From QYOJ01 sp964616825 (GTDB lineage Bacteria; Bacteroidota; Bacteroidia; Bacteroidales; FEN-979), in NCBI GenBank assembly GCA_964616825.1, contig CAZTSX010000003.1:108364-172363 (forward strand): 64,000 bases of DNA, given 5' to 3'. Below the pieces are notes generated by a model. It saw only the letters and a program-made list of their open reading frames with translations, had not been told where the DNA came from and searched no databases. A program made the position numbers and the translations under genes. Below, in pieces: positions 1-8,052 of the stretch. Numbering within the stretch: the stretch's first letter is position 1; every line of letters begins with the position of its first letter.

Positions 1-75
1 ATCATTGTAATCATGATCATTGAGAAAATTGCAGCGGCCAATGCTCGGAAGAAATTTCAACTCGGACAAGAATAA
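1..75 (+). CDS. C-terminal end of a membrane protein, possibly Wzz-like (truncated by window edge)
   Basis: An open frame enters from the left edge and stops with TAA at 73-75. The 24 visible residues are a hydrophobic stretch followed by a short basic tail (ending RKKFQLGQE). This layout resembles the C-terminal membrane helix plus cytoplasmic tail of the next gene, so a second chain-length determinant (Wzz/GNVR) family protein is a reasonable guess. Too little is visible to be sure; the gap to the next gene is 36 bp. Confidence 0.4.
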   Translation: MIVIMIIEKIAAANARKKFQLGQE

Positions 76-111
76 CGGAAGATATAATCGTAAACCACAA
101 AAAGAACATAT

Positions 112-1065
112 ATGGACACCTTTTTCAACAGTAAAAACATCGTTGATATTCTCTTCCGGTGGAAGATCCATCTGGCAGTAATTGTAGTGGTTGCTGTGAT
201 CCTCTCGGTCTTTTTCTCCAGCCCGATGATCATCACTCCACTCTATAAATCATACGTTGTTGTCTATCCCTCGAATGTATTTCCCTATTCTGATGAGAAC
301 GAAACAGAACAAATGATGGAGATATTTAATGCTGGAGATATCCGCGATGATGTGATCCGGAAATTTGACCTGGCGAAGCATTGGAAAATCGACTCAAATT
401 ATAAATATTTCACTAGTACTCTGTACTGGATTTACTCTAAACGGGTGAAAATCGCCAAAACACCTTACGAAGCTGTTACCATTGAGGTGTGGGATCCGGA
501 CCCACGGATGGCTAACGACGTAGCTAACGCCCTCCTGGATTTTTACAATCTAAAGGTTAGAGGATTACATAAAGAGAAGTTCTATGAGGTAGTTGTCAAC
601 TACCAGACAATTGTCAATGACAGAAAGCAGAAACTTGATTCACTAAAAGAACGTGCACAGGAGCTGGGAACAAGATATGGGCTGATGGATTACCAGGCAC
701 AAACACGTGAGGTGATGCGTGCGCTTCTCGGATCAGGTGGCCGGTATGGAGAAGCGTTAAAATACAAAAAGAATATTGAAGAGAAAGGTGGCGAGATGTA
801 TCTGATCCAGGAGATGATCCGGGCAGATGCTGATGAACTAGGCCTGTTTAAGCTTGATTTCGATCGGGCCCTGCTCGACTACAACCGGAAGTATACTCAT
901 ATAAATATCCTTACGAAACCCTACGTTGCTGATAAGAAGAGCTATCCTGTTCGCTGGCTTATCGTCGTAGGTTCTGTGCTGGCTGCCCTGTTTCTGGCTA
1001 TCATAATCATCGGAATTATTGAGCAGAACAGATACGCAAAAACATTTCCTGCTGAGAATGCTTAA
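112..1065 (+). CDS. Wzz/GNVR-type chain-length determinant-like inner membrane protein
   Basis: 317 aa. Predicted topology is that of polysaccharide co-polymerases: a short cytoplasmic N-terminus, a transmembrane helix at about residues 18-37, a large periplasmic part with a charged helical (coiled-coil-prone) region around residues 150-215, and a second helix at about 284-305 followed by a short cytoplasmic tail. Such proteins set chain length or assist export of O-antigen or exopolysaccharide. No tyrosine-kinase (Wzc-type) domain is attached. It overlaps the following O-antigen ligase/polymerase gene by 8 bp, which supports a surface-polysaccharide operon. Family assignment rests on topology, length and neighbour rather than a diagnostic motif. 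Confidence 0.7.
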   Translation: MDTFFNSKNIVDILFRWKIHLAVIVVVAVILSVFFSSPMIITPLYKSYVVVYPSNVFPYSDENETEQMMEIFNAGDIRDDVIRKFDLAKHWKIDSNYKYFTSTLYWIYSKRVKIAKTPYEAVTIEVWDPDPRMANDVANALLDFYNLKVRGLHKEKFYEVVVNYQTIVNDRKQKLDSLKERAQELGTRYGLMDYQAQTREVMRALLGSGGRYGEALKYKKNIEEKGGEMYLIQEMIRADADELGLFKLDFDRALLDYNRKYTHINILTKPYVADKKSYPVRWLIVVGSVLAALFLAIIIIGIIEQNRYAKTFPAENA

Positions 1066-2530
1066 CCTGCTAACTGGATCGGGCATCTCCAACGTTCTGG
1101 AGAAATATAAGGTTGTGTGGATCTATCTCATCTGTATAGGCTATATTTCATTGAATGCCTATTTGATCTACAAGGATTTCTACTATTCACTCGCTCTTCC
1201 TGTCATCCTGATCTTGCTATACATATACTTCACCCGGCTTGACTGGGTGCTGCTTCTAATTGCATTTACCACGCCCATTGCTGTAAACTTTGTTCAATAC
1301 GAATTGGGAGCAGGTATATCTGTCCCTACCGAACCACTGTTGTTTGGTGTATTGTTGATGTTTATTCTGAAGCTTTTTTACAAGAACGATTTTGATAACA
1401 GAATCTGGACTCATCCAATAAGTATCATTATAATTATCTCACTGATCTGGATGTTTATTACAAGTCTGACCAGCCAGATCCCGCTGGTATCGTTTAAATA
1501 CTTAATTGCCCGGTTGTGGTTTGTGATCCCATTTTATTTTCTGGGAATACACCTCTTTCGGAGAACTAAGAACATCCGGTTATTTATCTGGTTATATACG
1601 ATCCCACTGCTCGGTGTGATTTTTTATACCATCTATTCACACTCCACATTTGGATTTGAGGAGGAGGCAGGACACTGGGTAATGGAACCATTTTATAATG
1701 ATCACACGGCATATGGCGCCATCCTGGCTCTCTTCCTTCCGTTGTTTGCAGGTTTCAGCTTCAGCAATGTATACAGTAAAACCACGCGTTTTTTTTCGGT
1801 TATCATCCTGCTGATTTTGATCATTGCGTTATTCCTCTCTTCATGCCGTGCAGCCTGGATTAGTGTGGTGGCTGCTTTCCTGGTCTTCTTGGTGATCATC
1901 TTCAAGATCAAGTTCAAATGGATCGTGGTTGTGATCGGATCGTTTCTGTTTTTCTTCTTTGTGTTTCAGGACCAGATCTGGGATGTATTGGAGCGAAATA
2001 AACAGGGACCCTCCGGGAACTTTATTGAACACGTTCAATCGATATCCAACATCTCTACTGACAACTCTAACCTGGAACGAATCAACCGCTGGCAATCGGC
2101 GCTGCGAATGTTCCAGGATCGACCTGTATTTGGCTTTGGTCCCGGAACGTATCAGTTTGAATATGCTCCGTACCAGATATCGCTTGAAAAAACCCTTATC
2201 AGCACCAATGTCGGGGACCGCGGCAATGCACACAGTGAGTTTATTGGGCCTCTTTCAGAGGAAGGAATATTTGGGATGCTGATCATGTTAGCCCTTGCCG
2301 TGATGACCATTGTTTATGGATTACGCGTATATAAAAATGCGATCACACCTGAAATCAAACTAATAAGCCTCACTATCCTGCTTGGTCTGATCACCTATTT
2401 TCTGCATGGGACACTCAACAACTTCCTCGATACCGACAAAGCCTCTGTTCCCTTCTGGGCATTCATTGCTATGCTCGTGGCGATAGATCTTTATCAAAAT
2501 AAAGAGTCAGGGACGAAGGAGGAGGGGTAA
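1058..2530 (+). CDS. O-antigen ligase / Wzy-like polymerase family membrane protein
   Basis: 490 aa from ATG 1058; an in-frame TTG at 1019 would lie deep inside the upstream gene, so the ATG overlapping the preceding stop is preferred. The protein has about ten or more hydrophobic segments. A Wzy_C (O-antigen ligase) signature lies at about residues 340-400: RWQSALRMFQDRPVFGFGPG, then a periplasmic loop with GNAHSEF and EEGIFG. Members either ligate O-antigen to lipid A-core or polymerise repeat units at the periplasmic face of the inner membrane; sequence alone does not tell which. The last seven codons fall inside a heptamer repeat array (2510-2558), so the hydrophilic tail may be repeat-derived. 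Confidence 0.82.
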   Translation: MLNLLTGSGISNVLEKYKVVWIYLICIGYISLNAYLIYKDFYYSLALPVILILLYIYFTRLDWVLLLIAFTTPIAVNFVQYELGAGISVPTEPLLFGVLLMFILKLFYKNDFDNRIWTHPISIIIIISLIWMFITSLTSQIPLVSFKYLIARLWFVIPFYFLGIHLFRRTKNIRLFIWLYTIPLLGVIFYTIYSHSTFGFEEEAGHWVMEPFYNDHTAYGAILALFLPLFAGFSFSNVYSKTTRFFSVIILLILIIALFLSSCRAAWISVVAAFLVFLVIIFKIKFKWIVVVIGSFLFFFFVFQDQIWDVLERNKQGPSGNFIEHVQSISNISTDNSNLERINRWQSALRMFQDRPVFGFGPGTYQFEYAPYQISLEKTLISTNVGDRGNAHSEFIGPLSEEGIFGMLIMLALAVMTIVYGLRVYKNAITPEIKLISLTILLGLITYFLHGTLNNFLDTDKASVPFWAFIAMLVAIDLYQNKESGTKEEG

Positions 2531-2558
2531 GGTTCAAGATTCACGCTTCATCTTACTC
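2510..2558. repeat. Degenerate 7-bp tandem array at convergent gene ends
   Basis: Seven consecutive 7-bp units in phase (GGGACGA, AGGAGGA, ... GGTTCAA, GATTCAC). It spans the stop codon of the O-antigen ligase gene and the stop of the convergent LpxD-like gene. Read on the minus strand it contains TCGTCCC, TTGAACC and GTGAATC, the same words as the array at 57266-57342, so it is a reverse-oriented relative. Confidence 0.6.
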
Positions 2559-3464
2559 AATCAAGCGTTTCAACTTCGCCATATCCTTCCACTTCTTGCG
2601 TGCTTCTTCGGCAGGAACACCCCAGTAGGTTTTTCCGCCTTCCAGGGATTTGTCGATACCCGACATGGAGTAGACGACAGCACCTTTACCAATGACCAGG
2701 TCTTTATCAACCGACACCCTGGCCCAGAGGATTACATCATCTTCAATCCGGGTCACACCTCCAATAGCAGTATGAGCTCCGATCAGACAATTTTTACCTA
2801 CAAATGTATCATGTCCGATCTGTACATGGTTGTCGATCTTGGTGCCGCAGGATATGATCGTGTCGCCTGAAACACCTCTGTCGATGGAGGTTAGAGCCCC
2901 AACTTCAACATTTTCTTCCAGTACGGTTCGCCCACACGAATCCAGCTTTTTCCAGCCTTCAGGGCGTCGTTGAAAATAGAAGGCATCTGCCCCAATTATA
3001 GCGCCCGAATGGATGATGACATCATCACCAATCACACAGTGATCATAAATGCTGGCGGAAGCATGGATGAGGCAGTTTTTTCCTATGGATACGTGATTCC
3101 CTATAAAAGCTCCGGGCTGAATCACCGTTCCTTCTCCAATGTTCGCATTTGGACTAACAGAAGCGCTGGACGGCAGAAACGGCCGGAATCGTTTCACCAA
3201 CGAAACATAATCATCAAAAGGAGTATCAGAGATGATCAATGCTTTACCCTCCGGGCAATCAACTTGTTTATTTATCAGAATTGTCATGGCATTTGAATTC
3301 AATGCCTTGTTGTAATACTTCGGGTGGTCAACAAAAGTAAGGTCACCATGTTCCACCATATGGATCTCGTTAATGCCGGTGATCCGGTGATCCGGTGATC
3401 CAATATACCTGGCTGACAATGAGTCGGCAATATCTTTCGCAGTAATTGGTTGAAGAAACTTCAT
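2553..3464 (-). CDS. LpxD-like UDP-3-O-acylglucosamine N-acyltransferase paralogue
   Basis: 303 aa from the ATG at 3464. A GTG at 3473 abuts the efp stop, but the ATG has an AGG-type ribosome site at the right distance. N-terminal LpxD uridine-binding-like domain (contains ITGINEI, LTFVDHPKYY) is followed by a left-handed beta-helix of hexapeptide repeats at about residues 95-250, with DNHVQIGHD at the position of the catalytic His motif of LpxD. It is some 45 residues shorter than the true LpxD encoded at 6906-7952. It ends the minus-strand lipid A cluster, just after efp. Known LpxD transfers a 3-hydroxyacyl chain to UDP-3-O-acyl-glucosamine; whether this paralogue uses a different acyl chain or a different sugar cannot be read from sequence. 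Confidence 0.8.
   Translation of the reverse strand: MKFLQPITAKDIADSLSARYIGSPDHRITGINEIHMVEHGDLTFVDHPKYYNKALNSNAMTILINKQVDCPEGKALIISDTPFDDYVSLVKRFRPFLPSSASVSPNANIGEGTVIQPGAFIGNHVSIGKNCLIHASASIYDHCVIGDDVIIHSGAIIGADAFYFQRRPEGWKKLDSCGRTVLEENVEVGALTSIDRGVSGDTIISCGTKIDNHVQIGHDTFVGKNCLIGAHTAIGGVTRIEDDVILWARVSVDKDLVIGKGAVVYSMSGIDKSLEGGKTYWGVPAEEARKKWKDMAKLKRLIE
3376..3401. repeat. 8-bp tandem repeat (CCGGTGAT, three copies) inside the LpxD-like gene
   Basis: Three perfect consecutive copies of CCGGTGAT plus two more bases, coding on the minus strand for GSPDHRITG at the start of the LpxD N-terminal domain. The protein length here fits the family, so the repeat encodes ordinary LpxD sequence rather than an insertion. 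Confidence 0.8.
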
Positions 3465-3473
3465 AGCAATCAC

Positions 3474-4040
3474 CTACTTCTTAACCCGTTCCCCATATTC
3501 GCCTGTCCTTGTGTCGACTTTGATCTTTTCTCCCGTGTTGATAAAGAGAGGGACTTTCACAACAGCGCCAGTCTCCATCTTTGCTTCTTTCAATGCATTG
3601 GTGGCTGTATTTCCACGAAAACCAGGCTCTGTATAGGTAATATCCAATTTTACGAACGCTGGCAGGTCACAGTTCAAAGGGGTCTCCGTATCGGCATGGA
3701 AAACAATCTCAACCTCCTGGCCTTCTTTGAGAAACTGGTGTGCACTGATCAGCTCCTCCTGGAGCGGGATCTGTTCATAAGTCTCCATATGCATAAAATG
3801 ATACCCGGTATCGTCTTTGTAGAGAAACTGATATTTTCTTCGCTCTACACGTGCGATATCGATCTTTTCCCCTGAGTTGAATGTATTGGAGATTACGCGT
3901 CCTGTACGGATACTTTTTAGTTTGGTACGGATAAAAGCACCTCCTTTGCCGGGCTTTACATGTTGAAATTCTACGATCAGAAAGAGGTCGTTGTTGAAGT
4001 TGATGACCAGCCCGTTTCTGATATCTGCAGTTGTTGCCAT
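3474..4040 (-). CDS. efp: Translation elongation factor P
   Basis: 188 aa, the usual EF-P length, starting at MATTADIRNG (ATG 4040); an upstream in-frame start at 4073 would add 11 residues not typical of the family. Three beta-barrel domains are present. The loop that reaches the peptidyl-transferase centre reads VKPGKGGAF, with Lys32 at the tip, so this is the lysine-type rather than arginine-type EF-P. EF-P relieves ribosome stalling at polyproline. No modification enzyme (EpmA/EpmB) gene is visible nearby. It has its own promoter (4071-4101), inside the end of the upstream ABC ATPase gene, and is followed without gap by the LpxD-like gene. Confidence 0.97.
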   Translation of the reverse strand: MATTADIRNGLVINFNNDLFLIVEFQHVKPGKGGAFIRTKLKSIRTGRVISNTFNSGEKIDIARVERRKYQFLYKDDTGYHFMHMETYEQIPLQEELISAHQFLKEGQEVEIVFHADTETPLNCDLPAFVKLDITYTEPGFRGNTATNALKEAKMETGAVVKVPLFINTGEKIKVDTRTGEYGERVKK

Positions 4041-4070
4041 ATAATTTGTGATTGAACCCAATTCGGGTTG

Positions 4071-4101
4071 CAAAAATAAGGATATTATTTATAATCCTCA
4101 A
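4071..4101 (-). promoter_or_regulatory. Bacteroidota-type promoter for efp
   Basis: On the minus strand a -7 box TATTTTTG (4071-4078) fits TAnnTTTG exactly; a TTG triplet lies 20 bp upstream, the usual distance of the -33 element in Bacteroidota. Transcription would start about 25-30 bp before the efp ATG. Confidence 0.6.
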
Positions 4102-4705
4102 TCTGAATACTCTCTTCACAAAACCCGGTTTCTACCTGTTGCATGTTAGAACAGACGATGATCGTCCGGTTTTTCCTATGGTCATTGATCAGGTTAAGGT
4201 ACCACGCAATTCCGTTGCTGTCAAGATTGGTTGTGGGCTCATCAAGGAACAACAAGGGTGTTTTGCTGAGGATCGCACAAACCAGTTTGACCCGTTGTTT
4301 CATCCCGGAGGAATATTTCAGAATCTGTTTGGTTCTCGATTGTGGAAAAGCTAGCAAATCAGTGATTCTCGGAACCGTAAATCCGTCGACAATAGGTTTG
4401 AATGAGAAATGGAACTTCAGCATCTCCCGAAGTGTGAACTCCTCAATGAGTTCCTGGTAGGGCGCGACAAGCGAAAGGTGACGAAATATCTCAGGATCGG
4501 GTATCTCTTTCCCTTTTTGGATATAGCTGATTTTTCCGGAGGTAGGGTGGATATTCCCGGCAAGGACCTGAAGGAGGGTGGATTTTCCAGATCCGTTCCG
4601 CCCCAGAATCGCATATCCTTTACCCGGGTCGAAGCGGGTGGACAGATCGCGGAAGATCCACTCGGTGCTGAATTTCTTTCCGATCCCAGTAAGGGTGATC
4701 GTCAT
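4085..4705 (-). CDS. ABC transporter ATP-binding protein
   Basis: 206 aa, a single nucleotide-binding domain. Walker A GRNGSGKST at about residues 35-43, signature-like YSSGMKQR, Walker B LLFLDEPT. The permease partner is not in the window. The domain is short and CcmA/heme-exporter-like. It sits 12 bp after lpxA on the same strand within the lipid A block, a conserved position that I recall in other Bacteroidota, so a role linked to envelope assembly is plausible but unproven. Its last codons overlap the efp promoter. Confidence 0.85.
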   Translation of the reverse strand: MTITLTGIGKKFSTEWIFRDLSTRFDPGKGYAILGRNGSGKSTLLQVLAGNIHPTSGKISYIQKGKEIPDPEIFRHLSLVAPYQELIEEFTLREMLKFHFSFKPIVDGFTVPRITDLLAFPQSRTKQILKYSSGMKQRVKLVCAILSKTPLLFLDEPTTNLDSNGIAWYLNLINDHRKNRTIIVCSNMQQVETGFCEESIQIEDYK

Positions 4706-4717
4706 GCCGGTATGGTT

Positions 4718-5512
4718 TTATTTTTCGCGGTTATTTTTCGAAAAGCCTTTCATGATTCCCCGGCTGGAAGAAGTGATGAAGCTCAGGATCTCATCCCGTT
4801 CGGGGGTGGCTGGCACATCAGCTTCGATGATCGCAACTGCCCGGGATACATTATGGCCACGCAGGTAGATACTACGGTAGATATCCTGAATCTGGTTGAT
4901 CTGGTCCGTTGTGAACCCTCTTCTTCTCAATCCGATGGAGTTAACTCCCACATAGGAAATGGGTTCCCGGGCCGCTTTGGTATAGGGCGGTACGTCTTTC
5001 CGTACAAGGGAGCCTCCGGAGATCATCGTGTGGATGCCGATGTGTGAAAACTGGTGTACGGCTGCCATGCCTCCGATAATGGCCCAATCGTCAATCTCTA
5101 TGTGCCCGGCCAGATTTGTCGCATTTCCAAGAATGACGTTATTCCCGATGATACAGTCATGGGCAATATGAACATAAGCCATCAACAGGGTGTTGTTTCC
5201 AATAACCGTTTCGTTATTCGCTTTGGTGCCTCGGTTTACGGTTACATACTCACGGATCGTGGTGTTGTCGCCAATCTTAACGATCGTATCTTCTCCATCA
5301 TATTTGAGGTCCTGTGGGATTGCGGAGATCACTGCACCTGGAAAGATCCTGCAATTCTTGCCAATGCGGGCTCCTTCCATGATCGTAACGTTGGAGCCGA
5401 TCCATGTGCCTTCTTCGATCTCTACATTCTTATCGATAGTTACAAAAGGCTCAATAACTACATTGGGTGCGACTTTTGCCTGAGGGTGTACGTATGCTAA
5501 AGGTTGATTCAT
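4718..5512 (-). CDS. lpxA: Acyl-ACP--UDP-N-acetylglucosamine O-acyltransferase LpxA
   Basis: 264 aa. First enzyme of lipid A synthesis: it moves a 3-hydroxyacyl chain from ACP to O-3 of UDP-GlcNAc in the cytoplasm. An N-terminal left-handed beta-helix of hexapeptide repeats (residues 1-190) is followed by a C-terminal helical domain. His118 in YVHIAHDC matches the catalytic base (His125 of E. coli). Length matches the family (about 260). It starts 6 bp after lpxC/fabZ on the same strand, giving the usual lpxD-lpxC/fabZ-lpxA order of Bacteroidota. Confidence 0.97.
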   Translation of the reverse strand: MNQPLAYVHPQAKVAPNVVIEPFVTIDKNVEIEEGTWIGSNVTIMEGARIGKNCRIFPGAVISAIPQDLKYDGEDTIVKIGDNTTIREYVTVNRGTKANNETVIGNNTLLMAYVHIAHDCIIGNNVILGNATNLAGHIEIDDWAIIGGMAAVHQFSHIGIHTMISGGSLVRKDVPPYTKAAREPISYVGVNSIGLRRRGFTTDQINQIQDIYRSIYLRGHNVSRAVAIIEADVPATPERDEILSFITSSSRGIMKGFSKNNREK

Positions 5513-5518
5513 TGGATG

Positions 5519-6913
5519 TTATTTGCGTTGGATTTGTGCCAGCATCTCTGCTTCCATCACTAATTTCTGGCCGACAAAGGCCTGGCCTCGCATGGAGATT
5601 AATCCCCTGCGTATGGGAGCGTTGAGTTGGTTGTAAAAAATGACAGTATCTCCGGGTACAACTTTGTTTCTGAATTTGACACCCTCAATCTTAACGAATA
5701 GAGTAGTATAATGTTGTGGGTCATCCACTGTTGATAATGCCAGGATGCCTCCGGTCTGGGCCATCGCTTCAATCTGGATTACACCAGGCATCACTGGATT
5801 CCCTGGGAAATGACCAGCAAAGAATGGTTCATTCATGGTCACATTTTTTAATCCAACCACATAATCCGGTCCCATCTCCAGGATCTTGTCGATGAACAGG
5901 AAAGGAGCACGATGGGGGAGTATCTCCTGGATCTGGTTGATATCGTAGAGTGGGGTTTTGTTGAGGTCGAAGGTGTGAATCGTCTGGGATTTACGGGATG
6001 TTTTCCGGATCTGTTTTTTGATCAACCGGGCAAACTGGATATTGGAAAGATGCCCGGGGCGGGTAGCGATGATGTGTGCTTTAACAGGCATACCTATCAG
6101 GGCAAGGTCGCCTATCAGGTCGAGAAGTTTATGCCGGGCAGGTTCGTTTGGATAAATCAGGTCAAGGTTATTCAATACACCTTCCCGCAATACCTCAACC
6201 CGGGGTTTTTTGAAGATTTCTGCCAGGTGATCGAGCTCTTCCTGGGCTATGATCCGGTCGACAAAAACGATGGCATTGTTGAGGTCGCCGCCTTTGATCA
6301 GATTGTTGTTGAGGAGATACTCCAACTCATGAAGGAAGACGAAGGTCCGGCACGGAGCAATCTCATCCTTGAACTCTTTGATATGCGACAGTGTGGCATT
6401 CTGTGTAGTAAGGATCTTTGATTCGAAATCGATCATCACGGAAATCTTGAACTCCCTGGAAGGGATCGCCAGAATCTCGACCTTATTCTCCGGATCGGTA
6501 TAGGCGAGGTTAGATTTCAGTTCAATGTATTTTTTAAGCGCTTTTTGTTGTACGATGCCTGCTTTCAGTAGCTTCTCAACATAGATTCGGGAACTACCGT
6601 CAAGAATTGGTGTTTCCGATTGGTTGAGCTCAACCAGCACATTGTCGATCTCCAGTCCGGCAAGGGCTGCCAGCACATGTTCAACCGTTTCGATACGGAC
6701 ACCATCCTGCTCAAGGGAGGTTCCGCGGGAGGTGTCGATCACGTTATCGACATCGGCATCCACAAGAACGCCGGAGTTCAGATCGAGTCTGGTAAATTTG
6801 TATCCATAATTCTCCGGAGCAGGCTTGAAGGTTAACTTGACCTTTTTTCCCGTATGCAATCCAACTCCTTCAATACTGACGGAGTTTTTTATGGTTTTCT
6901 GTTTTTCACTCAT
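5519..6913 (-). CDS. lpxC/fabZ: Bifunctional LpxC deacetylase / FabZ 3-hydroxyacyl-ACP dehydratase
   Basis: 464 aa natural fusion typical of Bacteroidota. Residues 1-310 are LpxC, the zinc-dependent deacetylase that commits UDP-3-O-acyl-GlcNAc to lipid A; zinc ligands are His79 (VEHVLAAL) and His261/Asp265 (HKLLDLIGD). Residues about 320-464 are FabZ, a hot-dog-fold dehydratase of fatty-acid synthesis, with the catalytic segment GHFPGNPVMPG and the following IEAMAQ. The fusion couples the two users of 3-hydroxyacyl-ACP. The start overlaps the end of lpxD by 8 bp. Confidence 0.97.
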   Translation of the reverse strand: MSEKQKTIKNSVSIEGVGLHTGKKVKLTFKPAPENYGYKFTRLDLNSGVLVDADVDNVIDTSRGTSLEQDGVRIETVEHVLAALAGLEIDNVLVELNQSETPILDGSSRIYVEKLLKAGIVQQKALKKYIELKSNLAYTDPENKVEILAIPSREFKISVMIDFESKILTTQNATLSHIKEFKDEIAPCRTFVFLHELEYLLNNNLIKGGDLNNAIVFVDRIIAQEELDHLAEIFKKPRVEVLREGVLNNLDLIYPNEPARHKLLDLIGDLALIGMPVKAHIIATRPGHLSNIQFARLIKKQIRKTSRKSQTIHTFDLNKTPLYDINQIQEILPHRAPFLFIDKILEMGPDYVVGLKNVTMNEPFFAGHFPGNPVMPGVIQIEAMAQTGGILALSTVDDPQHYTTLFVKIEGVKFRNKVVPGDTVIFYNQLNAPIRRGLISMRGQAFVGQKLVMEAEMLAQIQRK

Positions 6914-7952
6914 CAGGGATTAACTTTTTTACCTGTTTTTCTAATGAACTTAATTTACGTACGATATCGTCCAAATTCCTCCAATGAACATAGTTTCGAC
7001 GAGCTTTAGAAATGTCAATAGCAGGGGCGCCAAAATAAATACCACCCTCTTTTGTGAGGCTATTCTCCACACCAGAACGGGCGCCTACTTTTACGTTGTC
7101 GGCGACAACAAGATGACCTACAAATCCTACTTGTCCTCCAACCATGCAGTTTTTTCCGAATTTGGAAGATCCCGAAAGGCCTGTCTGGGCTGCCATCACC
7201 GTATTTTCACCAATCTCCACGTTATGAGCAACCTGGATCAGGTTGTCCAGCTTTACACCACGCCGTAGCAGAGTAGATCCAATCGTTGCCCTGTCGATGG
7301 TCGTATTGGCCCCGATCTCCACGTTATCTTCCAATATCACATTCCCCACCTGGGGAACCTTCCGGTAATTTTTATCATCCTGTGGAGCGAATCCGAATCC
7401 GTCGCTACCAATCACGGCACCGCTGTGTATTGTACAGTTGTTTCCGACCAGGCAGTCGTGATAGATCCGAACACCGGGAAAAAGAATGGTCTCGTTTCCG
7501 ATTTTTACATGATCTCCGACATAAACCTGCGGGTAGATCTGCACCTTGTCACCGATCTCAACATTTTCTCCGATAAATGCAAACTCACCAATGTAGAGTT
7601 CGTTACCTAGTTTGGCTGAAGGAGAGACAAATGAATGAGAGGAGATTCCTGATTTCCTATCTTTCAGGCTGTCATGAATCTCCAGCAACTTAGCAAACGC
7701 GTCATAAGGATCTTCTACCCTGATCAGGGTAAGGTCATCTGGCAGCGGTTTGTCGGGAATAAAATGTTTATTGACGATTGCAAGCGTGGCTCCGGTTGTA
7801 TAGATGTAATTTGTATAGGCCGGATTTGCCAGGAAAGTAAGCGTGCCGGGAGTTCCCTCTTCGATCTTCGAGAGGTTCGAAACCCTGGCATCAGGATTCC
7901 CTTCAACAGTGCCTTCAAGTAACTCGGCAATCTGACGGGCGGTAAATTCCAT
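6906..7952 (-). CDS. lpxD: UDP-3-O-(3-hydroxyacyl)glucosamine N-acyltransferase LpxD
   Basis: 348 aa, full family length. N-terminal uridine-binding domain (residues 1-100), then the hexapeptide beta-helix with DNLIQVAHNVEIG carrying the catalytic His, and a C-terminal helix. It adds the N-linked acyl chain after LpxC. First gene of the minus-strand lpxD-lpxC/fabZ-lpxA run. The roughly 100 bp upstream contain no convincing TAnnTTTG box; the nearest is TAACTTGC, one step off. Confidence 0.96.
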   Translation of the reverse strand: MEFTARQIAELLEGTVEGNPDARVSNLSKIEEGTPGTLTFLANPAYTNYIYTTGATLAIVNKHFIPDKPLPDDLTLIRVEDPYDAFAKLLEIHDSLKDRKSGISSHSFVSPSAKLGNELYIGEFAFIGENVEIGDKVQIYPQVYVGDHVKIGNETILFPGVRIYHDCLVGNNCTIHSGAVIGSDGFGFAPQDDKNYRKVPQVGNVILEDNVEIGANTTIDRATIGSTLLRRGVKLDNLIQVAHNVEIGENTVMAAQTGLSGSSKFGKNCMVGGQVGFVGHLVVADNVKVGARSGVENSLTKEGGIYFGAPAIDISKARRNYVHWRNLDDIVRKLSSLEKQVKKLIPDE

Positions 7953-8052
7953 TTAGCTTGATTTAGAGGTTTTTACTTTACTGGAAAAGCGGTGCAAGTT
8001 ACCAATTATTTCGAAAACGAGTGGTTTTTTTTCAACGAAACACCTTCCTTTT

